From Clostridiales bacterium (GTDB lineage: Bacteria; Bacillota; Clostridia; Christensenellales; Aristaeellaceae), in the NCBI GenBank assembly GCA_012837965.1, contig DUQF01000044.1, positions 1 through 50,410 of the forward strand: a stretch of 50,410 nucleotides of DNA, given 5' to 3'. This document shows positions 16,420 through 24,080 of this stretch, one piece after another. The first letter of the stretch is position 1, and each line of letters begins with the position of its first letter. The notes beneath the pieces were generated by a model. That model did not search any database and was not told the origin of the DNA. It was given only the letters and a program-made list of their open reading frames with translations. The translations under genes were made by a program, and so were the position numbers.

Positions 16420-17445
16420 TTACACCTCCCGGACGCCGTTTGGCACATTGGTGCTGGAGCGGTGAATCAATTCTCCGGCAATGCGAACACGCATGGTTGG
16501 CCATTGAGGGTTTTGCATTCGCTTGTGCATTAAATCCACCGCTAAGGTTCCCAAGGCAATTCTGGAAATGCGCAAAGTGCTTAGCGGAGGTTCCATAACA
16601 GCACTGTAGGGGATATCATCCACACCAATTAAAGACACATCCTCGGGGATACTGTAACCCGCCTCCTGAATTGCCTTGGCGGCGCCTATAGCAATGGAAT
16701 CATTTTCTGCCACAGCAGCGCCTTTGGGAACATATTCACCCTGCCTAATGTGGCGCTTCATATCTCCAAACGCTCCATTAATGGTAGGGGCAAGCATGAT
16801 AGGTGGTGGCACAGGAAGGTTCAATTCTCGCATGGTTTTTTGGTAACCTTCATACCGCTCATCCAGATTGCTGATTTGACTGTGGCTTTTAAAATAATCT
16901 ATGTGGCGATGCCCAAGATCATATAGATGCCGCACCGCTTCATCCATAATGCTTTCATTATCCATGACAACACTGTCCCAATGGCTGTAGCGCATGCTGT
17001 TATCCAGCACTACCAGCGGCGCCGCCAGCGTTTCTAGTACCCAATCATCCTCTTGGGTCAGTTCGGTACCTATCACGATAACACCATCCGGAGGACTCAG
17101 GTTTACCTCGTTTATGGCAGCTGATGCGTGCTTAGCATCACAGTTATGGGTGACTAAGTTAAAAGAAAGTCGGCGACATCGCTGTTCGATTTGATCAATG
17201 ATGGATGCAATAAAGCCTTGATTTTCCTCCACAGCCATACCATGACTTCGATATTTAAACAACATCAGTCGATACTGATTTTTTTGCCGTTTGTTATACC
17301 GCACCTGATAGTTGTTTTTTTCCAACACCAAACGAACCCTTTGACGGGTTTTTTCACTAACGCCTTTTTTGTTGTTGATCACTAGGGAAACAGTTGCCGG
17401 GGACACCCCTGCCTGCTCAGCAATTTCCCGCACAGTGACACGCAT
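16420..17445 (-). CDS. LacI-family transcriptional regulator
   Basis: This 341-residue protein has a LacI N-terminal helix-turn-helix, VTVREIAEQAGVSPATVSLV, with the hinge region IN..KKGVSEKTRQRV, followed by a periplasmic-binding-protein-like sensor domain (GVIVIGTELTQ, AVAENDSIAIGAAKAIQEAG, LIGVDDIPYSAVMEPPLSTL). It lies inside the microcompartment operon, between the DhaL gene and the vertex genes, so it is expected to be made with the operon it controls. Family regulators bind a sugar or sugar phosphate and short palindromes. One candidate palindrome overlaps the -10 box of the operon promoter at 34200-34212. The effector is unknown. A pentose or its phosphate is the natural guess. Confidence 0.93.
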   Translation of the reverse strand: MRVTVREIAEQAGVSPATVSLVINNKKGVSEKTRQRVRLVLEKNNYQVRYNKRQKNQYRLMLFKYRSHGMAVEENQGFIASIIDQIEQRCRRLSFNLVTHNCDAKHASAAINEVNLSPPDGVIVIGTELTQEDDWVLETLAAPLVVLDNSMRYSHWDSVVMDNESIMDEAVRHLYDLGHRHIDYFKSHSQISNLDERYEGYQKTMRELNLPVPPPIMLAPTINGAFGDMKRHIRQGEYVPKGAAVAENDSIAIGAAKAIQEAGYSIPEDVSLIGVDDIPYSAVMEPPLSTLRISRIALGTLAVDLMHKRMQNPQWPTMRVRIAGELIHRSSTNVPNGVREV

Positions 17446-17450
17446 ATTCT

Positions 17451-18092
17451 TTAATCACCACCTATAGTATAATTTGCCCAGGTTTCTATCATCAAAGCAG
17501 CCACTGCCGCGCCCGGATCCAAATAATCCTTGGAAAGTTCTCCACGAATTGCCATCCGGCCATGGCGGGCTAGCATTCCTTGGGTATTTTGATAACCCTG
17601 CCGTGCCGCAACCGCGGCCAACTTAGCCATCTCCGCCATGTCCGCGCCCCTTTGAGCCGACACTTCAAGGCTGTCCACAGCAGGTCCTAGGCCATCCAAA
17701 AAAGTTTTCTCTCCCCTGTTGGCCTTGCCCCGCTTGAAAACACCTTCATAATACGCCTGATATAGACTCACTAAACCGGCAGCGTCCAGCGTTTGCCTGC
17801 CTTTTAGGACCTTGCCGGCCTCCATCAAGCCAGAGGCCATCAAGGTGCCCATGGTGGAAGGCACAGCTCCAGCCATGGCCTTGCCCGCTTGATATAATAG
17901 CTTGCCCAGGTCCGTTTCATCAAGGCCGGCCACCATAACACTTGCCGCCTGAAACCCTTCGGACATGGTAAGACCCAGATCGCTGTCGCCACACAGGCCA
18001 TCAAGCGCTATCAGCTCGTCTTTGTGCTTGTGCATCACCTGAGCCCAAGCCTCAAGCAGGCCTTTTAACCACTCGCTGTCCATCGCCATCAT
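17451..18092 (-). CDS. dhaL: Dihydroxyacetone-kinase-type DhaL subunit (nucleotide-binding)
   Basis: This 213-residue helical protein matches the DhaL/Dak2 domain that holds ADP or ATP through magnesium. The three conserved aspartates are in LDGLCGDSDLGLTM. The glycine-rich GAVPSTMGTLMASGLMEAGK and TFLDGLGPAVDSLE segments follow the family order. The histidine usual after the last aspartate (GDGDHG) is replaced by leucine. The start overlaps the DhaK stop as ATGA. No DhaM phosphotransferase subunit is encoded in the window, so the kinase may use ATP directly or accept phosphate from a subunit encoded elsewhere. Confidence 0.88.
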   Translation of the reverse strand: MMAMDSEWLKGLLEAWAQVMHKHKDELIALDGLCGDSDLGLTMSEGFQAASVMVAGLDETDLGKLLYQAGKAMAGAVPSTMGTLMASGLMEAGKVLKGRQTLDAAGLVSLYQAYYEGVFKRGKANRGEKTFLDGLGPAVDSLEVSAQRGADMAEMAKLAAVAARQGYQNTQGMLARHGRMAIRGELSKDYLDPGAAVAALMIETWANYTIGGD

Positions 18093-19096
18093 AGCTGTTT
18101 AAAGAAGGGTGTGTCGGCAGGAGCATCCACCAATGCCTTTAGCTCTTCATCCAGACGCAATAGGGAAATGGAAGCGCCCGCCATCTCCATGGAAGTGGCA
18201 AACTCTCCTACATAGCTACGGTGGATAGAAATGCCACTCTCATCAAGTATTTGCTTCACGCGGCGGAACATCACATAAAGCTCTTCAAGAGGTGTAGCTC
18301 CCAGCCCGTTTACCAACACCGCAACCTCGTCTCCTTTTTGGTAGGGAAGGTCTTTAAGGATAGATGCCACCATCTCATCAACTATGGCGTCAGCGTTCTT
18401 TAGTTTTCCCCGGCGGATGCCCGGTTCACCATGAATGCCCATGCCAATCTCCATTTCATCCTCAGCAATTTCAAAGCTGGGGCGCCCTACCTTGGGTACT
18501 GTGCAGGATGATAAAGCAACGCCCAAGGAGCGAACGTTATCGCAGGCTTTTAAGGCGATCCGCTTGACCTCGTCCAAGCTTTTTCCCTGCCGGGCTACCG
18601 CGCCGGCGCACTTGTACACGAAGAAAATTCCCGCCACACCACGGCGTTTATTGTCCTCCCCTTCCAAGGGAGCCGGAGATGCTACGTCTTCCCCTACTAC
18701 CACGGTTTCTACCCGGATATCATGCTCGAAATCCGCCATCTCCGCAGCCATGTCAAAGTTGAAAATGTCGCCGTTGTAGTTGCCATAAATATACAGTACG
18801 CCTGCCCCCTGGTGGATAGTTTGGGTAACTGCCAGCATCTGTTCCGCGCTAGGGGACTGAAATACATCCCCGATGGCGCAACCATCCAGCATCCCCTCGC
18901 CAACATACCCCAGAAACAGGGGCAAATGTCCGGATCCGCCGCCGGTGGCAATGCCCACTTTCCCCGGATGAGACCGAACGGACACAAGGCAATGGAGGTC
19001 ATTCCCCGCCGGTCTAAGTTCCTTGGGATGGGCAACATAAATACCCTCCAGCATCTCAGGAATAAAACCCTCTGGGGTGTTGATAATTTTTTTCAT
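18089..19096 (-). CDS. dhaK: Dihydroxyacetone-kinase-type DhaK subunit (substrate-binding)
   Basis: The 335 residues match the DhaK domain, which binds a short ketose covalently through a histidine. The conserved ATGGGSGHLPLFLGYVG opens the domain and the substrate histidine lies in GMGIHGEPGIRRG. GNYNGDIFNFDMA and VAVLVNGLGATPLEELY are further family signatures. ATG 19096 is preceded by AAGGAG. Upstream residues in the same frame are not conserved. Dihydroxyacetone, or a related ketose such as erythrulose, is the family substrate. In this operon the class II aldolase should already produce DHAP, so the role of a ketose kinase is not obvious. Confidence 0.9.
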   Translation of the reverse strand: MKKIINTPEGFIPEMLEGIYVAHPKELRPAGNDLHCLVSVRSHPGKVGIATGGGSGHLPLFLGYVGEGMLDGCAIGDVFQSPSAEQMLAVTQTIHQGAGVLYIYGNYNGDIFNFDMAAEMADFEHDIRVETVVVGEDVASPAPLEGEDNKRRGVAGIFFVYKCAGAVARQGKSLDEVKRIALKACDNVRSLGVALSSCTVPKVGRPSFEIAEDEMEIGMGIHGEPGIRRGKLKNADAIVDEMVASILKDLPYQKGDEVAVLVNGLGATPLEELYVMFRRVKQILDESGISIHRSYVGEFATSMEMAGASISLLRLDEELKALVDAPADTPFFKQL

Positions 19097-19179
19097 GGTT
19101 ACTCCTTGTTCATATCGTGCAAGACTCAACAAAGCACGGGACCTTGTTGTCCCCGATGGTTTTGAGGCAGAGCGCCTAC

Positions 19180-19458
19180 TTAACCCATGGTAGGCAAAAT
19201 CCCCTCCACATCATCATGGGGCCTGGGAATGACATGCACGCTAAGCAGTTCGCCAACACGCTTGGCCGCGGAACCGCCCGCTTCAACAGCTGCCTTGACT
19301 GCGCCTACGTCGCCCCGTACCATCACGGTGACCAGGCCGCCGCCTACATGTTCCTTGCCAATCAGGCGCACATTCGCCGCCTTCACCATGGCGTCAGCCG
19401 CCTCGATGGAGCCTACCAGTCCCCTGGTTTCAACCATACCTAATGCTTGTTTTTCCAT
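19180..19458 (-). CDS. BMC-H hexameric shell protein, copy A
   Basis: A 92-residue single-domain BMC shell protein of the PduA/EutM type, which tiles the facets of microcompartments. It has [57 protein letters not shown] and [16 protein letters not shown]. The pore loop KEHVGGG suggests a small polar pore. It is almost identical to copy B directly upstream, differing mainly at a Glu/Val beside the pore loop, an Asp/Gly near the C-terminus and in the tail. AAGGAG precedes the start. Conserved across all facet-forming shells, it is strong evidence for a real compartment. Confidence 0.97.
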   Translation of the reverse strand: MEKQALGMVETRGLVGSIEAADAMVKAANVRLIGKEHVGGGLVTVMVRGDVGAVKAAVEAGGSAAKRVGELLSVHVIPRPHDDVEGILPTMG

Positions 19459-19767
19459 TTTAAAAATCTCCTTTTATGTGTTATTTTACTACTTTTTGGC
19501 CGCCGGTGTTTTCATGCTTGGCAGAATGCCTTCCACATCGCCATGGGGCCTGGGAATGACGTGCACGCTAAGCAGCTCGCCTACACGCTTGGCCGCGGAG
19601 CCGCCTGCTTCAACAGCTGCCTTTACCGCGCCTACATCACCGCGAACCATCACGGTAACCAAGCCGCCGCCTACATGTACCTTTCCGATCAGGCGCACAT
19701 TGGCTGCTTTCACCATGGCGTCAGCCGCCTCGATGGAGCCTACCAGTCCCCTGGTTTCAACCATACC
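19191..19767. repeat. Tandem duplication of the BMC-H gene
   Basis: Segments 19191-19440 and 19518-19767 are direct copies offset by 327 bases, by eye about nine bases in ten identical, with differences mostly at third codon positions. They are the two BMC-H genes. The start and tail regions differ. This indicates a fairly recent duplication or ongoing gene conversion. Confidence 0.85.
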
Positions 19768-19782
19768 AAGTGCCTCTAACAT
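19489..19782 (-). CDS. BMC-H hexameric shell protein, copy B
   Basis: A 97-residue BMC-H protein, [20 protein letters not shown], with pore region IGKVHVGGG and the same core as copy A, but with a five-residue longer lysine-ending tail (MKTPAAKK). I chose ATG 19782 (AAAGGAG upstream) because the frame's earlier start at 19812 would add residues found in no BMC-H. The Glu to Val change beside the pore loop alters the charge next to the pore, so the two copies could make hexamers of different permeability or mixed hexamers. Lies between the BMC-T gene and copy A. Confidence 0.97.
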   Translation of the reverse strand: MLEALGMVETRGLVGSIEAADAMVKAANVRLIGKVHVGGGLVTVMVRGDVGAVKAAVEAGGSAAKRVGELLSVHVIPRPHGDVEGILPSMKTPAAKK

Positions 19783-19824
19783 TTCTTTTCTCCTTTTCTG
19801 TTTGTTTATCATCAGCGCATGCGC

Positions 19825-20370
19825 TTACAATAGCGCCCGCACCATGTCTTGGTTGGGGGAGGGAATGACCACACTGGATACCACCAGTCCCTCCGTATTC
19901 TCCGCGTGCTCTCCGGCTGCTACAGCTGCCTTTACCGCTGCTACTTCCCCCGTGACAATAACAAAGGATTTACCGCCAAGACCACGCCCTAAACGCACTT
20001 CAATAAGTTCCACATTCGCCGCCTTGACCGCGGCATCCGCCACCTGAATGGCGCATGCCAGGGAGAAGGTTTCCACCACGCCTATCGCCTCTACCTGTTG
20101 GATATCGTTTGCTCCGCTCATGGCAAGGATCACCCGCTTATCAACATTTGGAATGACCAGGCTATCCACCAGGGCGTGGGCGGCATGCTCTATCCCCGCG
20201 GCAGTAGCTGAACGAACGGCGGCCACTTCTCCGGAAATCACAACGATATACTTGCCGGCGCACACCGTTTGGGCTGAAACCAACTGCACATCAGCGGTTT
20301 TCATCATCTGGTCTCCTGCCAGAACCCCCAAGGGGATGCTTAAAGTTTCCACAACGCCTATCGCGTACAT
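19825..20370 (-). CDS. BMC-T tandem-domain shell protein, PduT-like with pore cysteine
   Basis: This protein has 181 residues in two BMC domains (about 1-90 and 95-181). The first runs AIGVVETLSIPLGVLAGDQM and the second AIGVVETFSLACAIQVADAA. Cys37 in SAQTVCAGKY aligns with the PduT cysteine that, in trimers, holds an iron-sulfur cluster in the central pore. The start at 20370 follows AGGAGG by nine bases. The gene sits directly behind the PduS/RnfC-like gene, the same pairing as pduS-pduT, so I infer an electron path across the shell. GLGGKSFVIVTGEVAAV closes the second domain. Confidence 0.93.
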   Translation of the reverse strand: MYAIGVVETLSIPLGVLAGDQMMKTADVQLVSAQTVCAGKYIVVISGEVAAVRSATAAGIEHAAHALVDSLVIPNVDKRVILAMSGANDIQQVEAIGVVETFSLACAIQVADAAVKAANVELIEVRLGRGLGGKSFVIVTGEVAAVKAAVAAGEHAENTEGLVVSSVVIPSPNQDMVRALL

Positions 20371-20374
20371 CAGT

Positions 20375-21730
20375 TCATTCCTCCTGCCCACGGATTGTCA
20401 GCGCGTTCTGCGTCACTTGGTTTACAACGCCGTCTATGCTGGCATGAATTGGGGAACCAAGCTTGTTTTCTTCCACATCAGCCACCAGTTGCCCTTTACG
20501 CACACGTTCCCCTGTCTTGACTACAGGCTTTGCCGGTTGCCCGATATGCTGAGAAAAGGGCAACTCCACTTCATTCACTGTCAGGGGTTCTTCTACAAAC
20601 AAAGCGGGTGTATTGTACTTTGAAAGACCCATGCGCGCCAGCAAACGTGAAAGGGGTATTCGCTTGGTTTCCAAAGACGGATCCGGGCAAACATTCTCTT
20701 CTGTTACCGGACGAACGCCTGCTTTTTGCAAAGCGTTTTTCAGGTTGGTCATTACCGTACCGGGTGTTAGGCCGAAGTTGCAGGCGTAATGTGTACACAG
20801 GTTACAGCTGCAGCATGCCAAAACTCCGTTTACATCCCCCAGCAAGGCGCTGTTTCCATTGGCAATGGCACGCATGGCCTTGTGAGGCTCCACTCCAAGC
20901 CCAAGGGCATGTCGGGGACACATGATGGTGCACATGTTGCATTGGCAGCATACCGCCATGGCCAGCTTTACCTGCCGCTCCACAGCCATGCCCGTCTTGA
21001 GTATCAACGGATGGTTTCGGGGAAGCACCACCAGGCCGCCGGTGGTTTTCGTGATGGGTAAATCCCAGTTTTCCCGTAGCTTTCCCATCAATGGACCGCC
21101 CTCAATCACGCAATGAGTTCCCTCATCAACAGAAGAACCCGTGGACTTCACCAAAGCACGGATGCTGGTACCCACAGGCACCAAACGGGTAAGAGGCTGC
21201 CGCACATCCCCGCAGACAGTTACCATCTTATCGGTAACAGGTTTGCTTTCTACTGCATCCGCTATGCCAAGAAGTGTGCCGATGTTTAGCACCACGCAAC
21301 CATAATCCGCGGGCAGCTTGGCGCTTGGCACCACCTTGCCTGTTACTTCATGAATGAGAGACTTCTCATCACCGGCAGGATAATAGCTTTCCATTAGATG
21401 CAGGGACAACCCATCCAACCCCCGGATGGCCTTGTTAATCGCCTCCACTGCCCCATGGTAGTGCTTTTTTGTCGCGATAACGCCCTGCGTCGCGCCAACC
21501 GAAAGCATGGCATAGCCCATGCCCAGCACAAGCCTATCCGCAGCGTTCTCCATCAGCGACTGATCCACCCGCAAAAGCGGCTCACACTCAGCGCCATTGG
21601 CAATGACCACCTCCGCGCGGGCATTCAGCTTCACGTGGGTTGGAAACCCCGCGCCACCCGCGCCCACCACGCCGGCAAGACGTACCCGTTTTATCAGCTC
21701 ATCTTTTGTGAGGTGCGAAGTTGTCAGCAT
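20375..21730 (-). CDS. PduS/RnfC-like iron-sulfur flavoprotein of the microcompartment
   Basis: This 451-residue protein has the RnfC/NuoF-like nucleotide domain (VGAGGAGFPTHVK, IANGAECEPLLRVDQ), an SLBB-type middle part and two cysteine clusters: C261, C264, C267, C271 in the pattern CxxCxxCxxxCP, and C306, C309, C312, C317. A lipoyl-like barrel (VVKTGERVRKGQLVADVEEN) ends the protein. PduS is known to oxidise NADH and pass electrons, in propanediol organelles for cobalamin reduction. No cobalamin enzyme is present here, so a general role in recycling NADH made by the aldehyde dehydrogenase is more likely. The ATG at 21730 overlaps the stop of the aldehyde dehydrogenase gene. Confidence 0.9.
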   Translation of the reverse strand: MLTTSHLTKDELIKRVRLAGVVGAGGAGFPTHVKLNARAEVVIANGAECEPLLRVDQSLMENAADRLVLGMGYAMLSVGATQGVIATKKHYHGAVEAINKAIRGLDGLSLHLMESYYPAGDEKSLIHEVTGKVVPSAKLPADYGCVVLNIGTLLGIADAVESKPVTDKMVTVCGDVRQPLTRLVPVGTSIRALVKSTGSSVDEGTHCVIEGGPLMGKLRENWDLPITKTTGGLVVLPRNHPLILKTGMAVERQVKLAMAVCCQCNMCTIMCPRHALGLGVEPHKAMRAIANGNSALLGDVNGVLACCSCNLCTHYACNFGLTPGTVMTNLKNALQKAGVRPVTEENVCPDPSLETKRIPLSRLLARMGLSKYNTPALFVEEPLTVNEVELPFSQHIGQPAKPVVKTGERVRKGQLVADVEENKLGSPIHASIDGVVNQVTQNALTIRGQEE

Positions 21731-23172
21731 ATACGGAAATCCCCGTACAGCACGCACCGCCTGGAACGGGTAAAGGAACGGGCGCTGGTAACGCCCTCGC
21801 CGGTAGGCGTAGCAATAGTCATGGTGGTAAAACCCTCGCCGCCAAATCCAAGCCCTGCGTAGCAGGGAGCGTTTTTGACAAAAAGGGTGGTATCCAGTCG
21901 CTTGGCCGCCTTGGACATGTTGTGCACATTGGTGGAATGAATCATCGCCGAGTGATGACAGCCCTGCTCTGCACGAACTGCCGCGTCAATAGCGGCATCC
22001 ACATTGGGTGAAAGAACAACAGGCAGCACGGGCATCAGCATTTCCACCTGAACAAAGGGATGGCTTTCCTCTACCTGGGCGATGATCAGACGGGGTTCTC
22101 CCTGGAAACTTACTCCTGCGTCCCGTAGAATCTGGCTGGCGTTTCGCCCCACATATTTACGGTTTATGACATAGCGGCCATCCTTTTGTACCAGGGTTAC
22201 CGCCAGTACCTGGTCAATCTCTCTGCCCCGAATCTGCCAGGCGCCATTTCGCACCATCTCTGTCATTAACTGCTGGGCTACCTGCTCAACCACGAATACT
22301 TCTTTTTCGCAGATGCACATAATATTGTTATCAAAACTGGCGCCATCCACAATATCCCGGGCAGCGGCAGGGATATCCGCGGTTTCATCCACGATGACAG
22401 GGGGATTTCCAGGGCCGGCAGCGATAACCCTCTTGCCGCTTTTCATGGCCACCCGCACCACCGCGTCGCCGCCAGTGATACTTAAAATGGGAATGTCCGG
22501 ATGGTGCATAATCTGCTGACCGCTGTCCATACTGGGCTCTTTTACTCCCGTAATCAGGGCGCCCGGCCCGCCCGCGGACACAATGGCTTCGTTCATCAGC
22601 CGCATGGACTCCTGAGAGCAACGTTTGGCTCCAGGATGGGGATTGAATACCACCGCGTTGCCCGCGGCAATGATGCTGATGGCATTGTTGATGATGGTGG
22701 ATGTGGGGTTGGTGGACGGCGTGATGGAACCAACCACTCCAAAGGGCGCCCGCTCCTGCAGCATCATGCCCATGTCCCCTGTTTTGGCTTCGGTGTCCAA
22801 ATCTTCTACCCCTGGAGTGCGACGGGCTACCAGCAGGTTTTTTTCAATCTTATGGGCAACATGTCCATAGCCGGTATCCTCATAGGCAAGGGTGGCTAAA
22901 TACTCCGCGTAGTCAATGGCATAACGGCGCATGGCATCTACCAGTTCGCCCCTTTTTTCCAAGGTCATCTCTGCCAGCTGCTGCTGAGCCCGTTTCGCAT
23001 TCGCTACCGCTTCGTCCACAGAATCACATAACCATCTACCGTCTGAAATCGTGGGACTCGGCTTTTGCTGCGACGCAGGCGAAAGCCCAGCGGCTGCCTG
23101 ATTTACATTTCCATACAGGCTGCGGACAATTTCGTCCGTCAATTGTTTAATTTGCTGTTCGCTTAATGCCAT
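21724..23172 (-). CDS. CoA-acylating aldehyde dehydrogenase, PduP/EutE type
   Basis: This 482-residue enzyme converts an aldehyde, NAD+ and CoA into acyl-CoA and NADH inside microcompartments. The catalytic cysteine is C286 in SFDNNIMCICEKEVFVV, with PFGVVGSITPSTNPTSTI and AAGPGNPPVIVDETAD for cofactor binding. Residues 1-25 (ALSEQQIKQLTDEIVRSLYG) form an amphipathic helix followed by a proline- and alanine-rich linker, the classic N-terminal encapsulation peptide. I place the start at ATG 23172 with AAAGG upstream. A TTG three codons earlier is less likely. The aldehyde is probably acetaldehyde, (methylthio)acetaldehyde or glycolaldehyde, depending on the sugar cleaved by the operon's aldolase. 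Confidence 0.95.
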   Translation of the reverse strand: MALSEQQIKQLTDEIVRSLYGNVNQAAAGLSPASQQKPSPTISDGRWLCDSVDEAVANAKRAQQQLAEMTLEKRGELVDAMRRYAIDYAEYLATLAYEDTGYGHVAHKIEKNLLVARRTPGVEDLDTEAKTGDMGMMLQERAPFGVVGSITPSTNPTSTIINNAISIIAAGNAVVFNPHPGAKRCSQESMRLMNEAIVSAGGPGALITGVKEPSMDSGQQIMHHPDIPILSITGGDAVVRVAMKSGKRVIAAGPGNPPVIVDETADIPAAARDIVDGASFDNNIMCICEKEVFVVEQVAQQLMTEMVRNGAWQIRGREIDQVLAVTLVQKDGRYVINRKYVGRNASQILRDAGVSFQGEPRLIIAQVEESHPFVQVEMLMPVLPVVLSPNVDAAIDAAVRAEQGCHHSAMIHSTNVHNMSKAAKRLDTTLFVKNAPCYAGLGFGGEGFTTMTIATPTGEGVTSARSFTRSRRCVLYGDFRIC

Positions 23173-23202
23173 GTTCTTCAACCTTTCACTCCGGCGGCTG
23201 CT

Positions 23203-24051
23203 TTATTCAAGCACCAGCTCAACGTTATTTTCCCATGCCGCGTCCTTAGCCAGGGGGCTGATGATGGTTCCCTTGGGGCAGACAATACGGGTTTTCCCAC
23301 TGTGAACCTGAGCCAATACCTCCTGTTCAGTCAACAAACCCTTCCCTTTGGCGCCCAGATGCAATCGCGCTTCCTTCCGGTCCGCCTGGTACACAGGCTT
23401 TGGCTGGCTGAACTCATTCCCCGTAATGATGCGGCATATTTGTCCATCAGTAAGCCCCGCGGCATTCGCTTCTTCCCTGTCTAAATGCGCCTCCAAAACA
23501 TGCCCTTGGGCACAGCGTACCACCACATCATGGAAAGTCAATTTCCGTGGCCCACCAACATACAGGCAGACTTTGTCGCCATCCTTTAACCCATACACCT
23601 GAGCCTCCTCAGGAGAAATATGCATATGGCGCTGAGCAACAATAATCCCCTCGTGCAACTGAGCGCGTTTGTTCCCGTTGACCAGCCAGCAGCCCGGCGT
23701 ATTGTTGATATCGCCTGACAAGCGAAGCACCGGAGGGATTTTTAGGCGAATCGCCTCACTGTGGGAGATTTCAATCTGTGTCTTGCTTCGTACTGGCCCG
23801 ACCACACGCAACTGCAAGGTGCCTGACGGCGTTTCCATGACCACCTGCTCGTGACAGGCGTACTGCCCCGGCTGAGCTAAGGCGCGCATGGGCGTCAACT
23901 GGTAGTTTGGAGAAAACAGCTGATCCACATGATCCTGGCTCAGATGAATGTGTCGGTTTGACGAATTGACCGGCACGCGAAAATCGCCCTTGGCGGCCAA
24001 TTCCGTCAGCACCAGGCGCAAGACCATGTCCCGCAGCATCTCCGTGTTCAT
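23203..24051 (-). CDS. pduL: PduL-type phosphate acyltransferase with C-terminal extension
   Basis: The 282 residues carry the PduL phosphotransacylase, which turns acyl-CoA and phosphate into acyl-phosphate and CoA within the shell. Zinc-site histidines fall in SSNRHIHLS (about 34-36), AQRHMHIS (142-144) and EAHLDREEANAAGL (189). The N-terminal 20 residues, MNTEMLRDMVLRLVLTELAA, form an amphipathic helix of the encapsulation type. The protein is about 70 residues longer than usual. The added tail (residues 213-282) has GLLTEQEVLAQVHSGKTRIV and ISPLAKDAAWENNVEL. The start ATG is preceded by AAGGAG. Acetate kinase, the next step to ATP, is not in the window. Confidence 0.92.
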   Translation of the reverse strand: MNTEMLRDMVLRLVLTELAAKGDFRVPVNSSNRHIHLSQDHVDQLFSPNYQLTPMRALAQPGQYACHEQVVMETPSGTLQLRVVGPVRSKTQIEISHSEAIRLKIPPVLRLSGDINNTPGCWLVNGNKRAQLHEGIIVAQRHMHISPEEAQVYGLKDGDKVCLYVGGPRKLTFHDVVVRCAQGHVLEAHLDREEANAAGLTDGQICRIITGNEFSQPKPVYQADRKEARLHLGAKGKGLLTEQEVLAQVHSGKTRIVCPKGTIISPLAKDAAWENNVELVLE

Positions 24052-24080
24052 TGAAACTCCTTGCATTTGTGGTTAGTCCG

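Noticed and set aside
19187-20047. Long plus-strand frame opposite the shell genes, with repeats
   Set aside because: Its repeats merely reflect the duplicated BMC-H genes and the tandem BMC-T domains on the other strand.
14747-24051. Propanediol, ethanolamine or glycyl-radical microcompartment
   Set aside because: PduP-, PduL-, PduS- and PduT-like proteins are present, but no diol dehydratase, ethanolamine ammonia-lyase or glycyl-radical enzyme with activase is found in the window.
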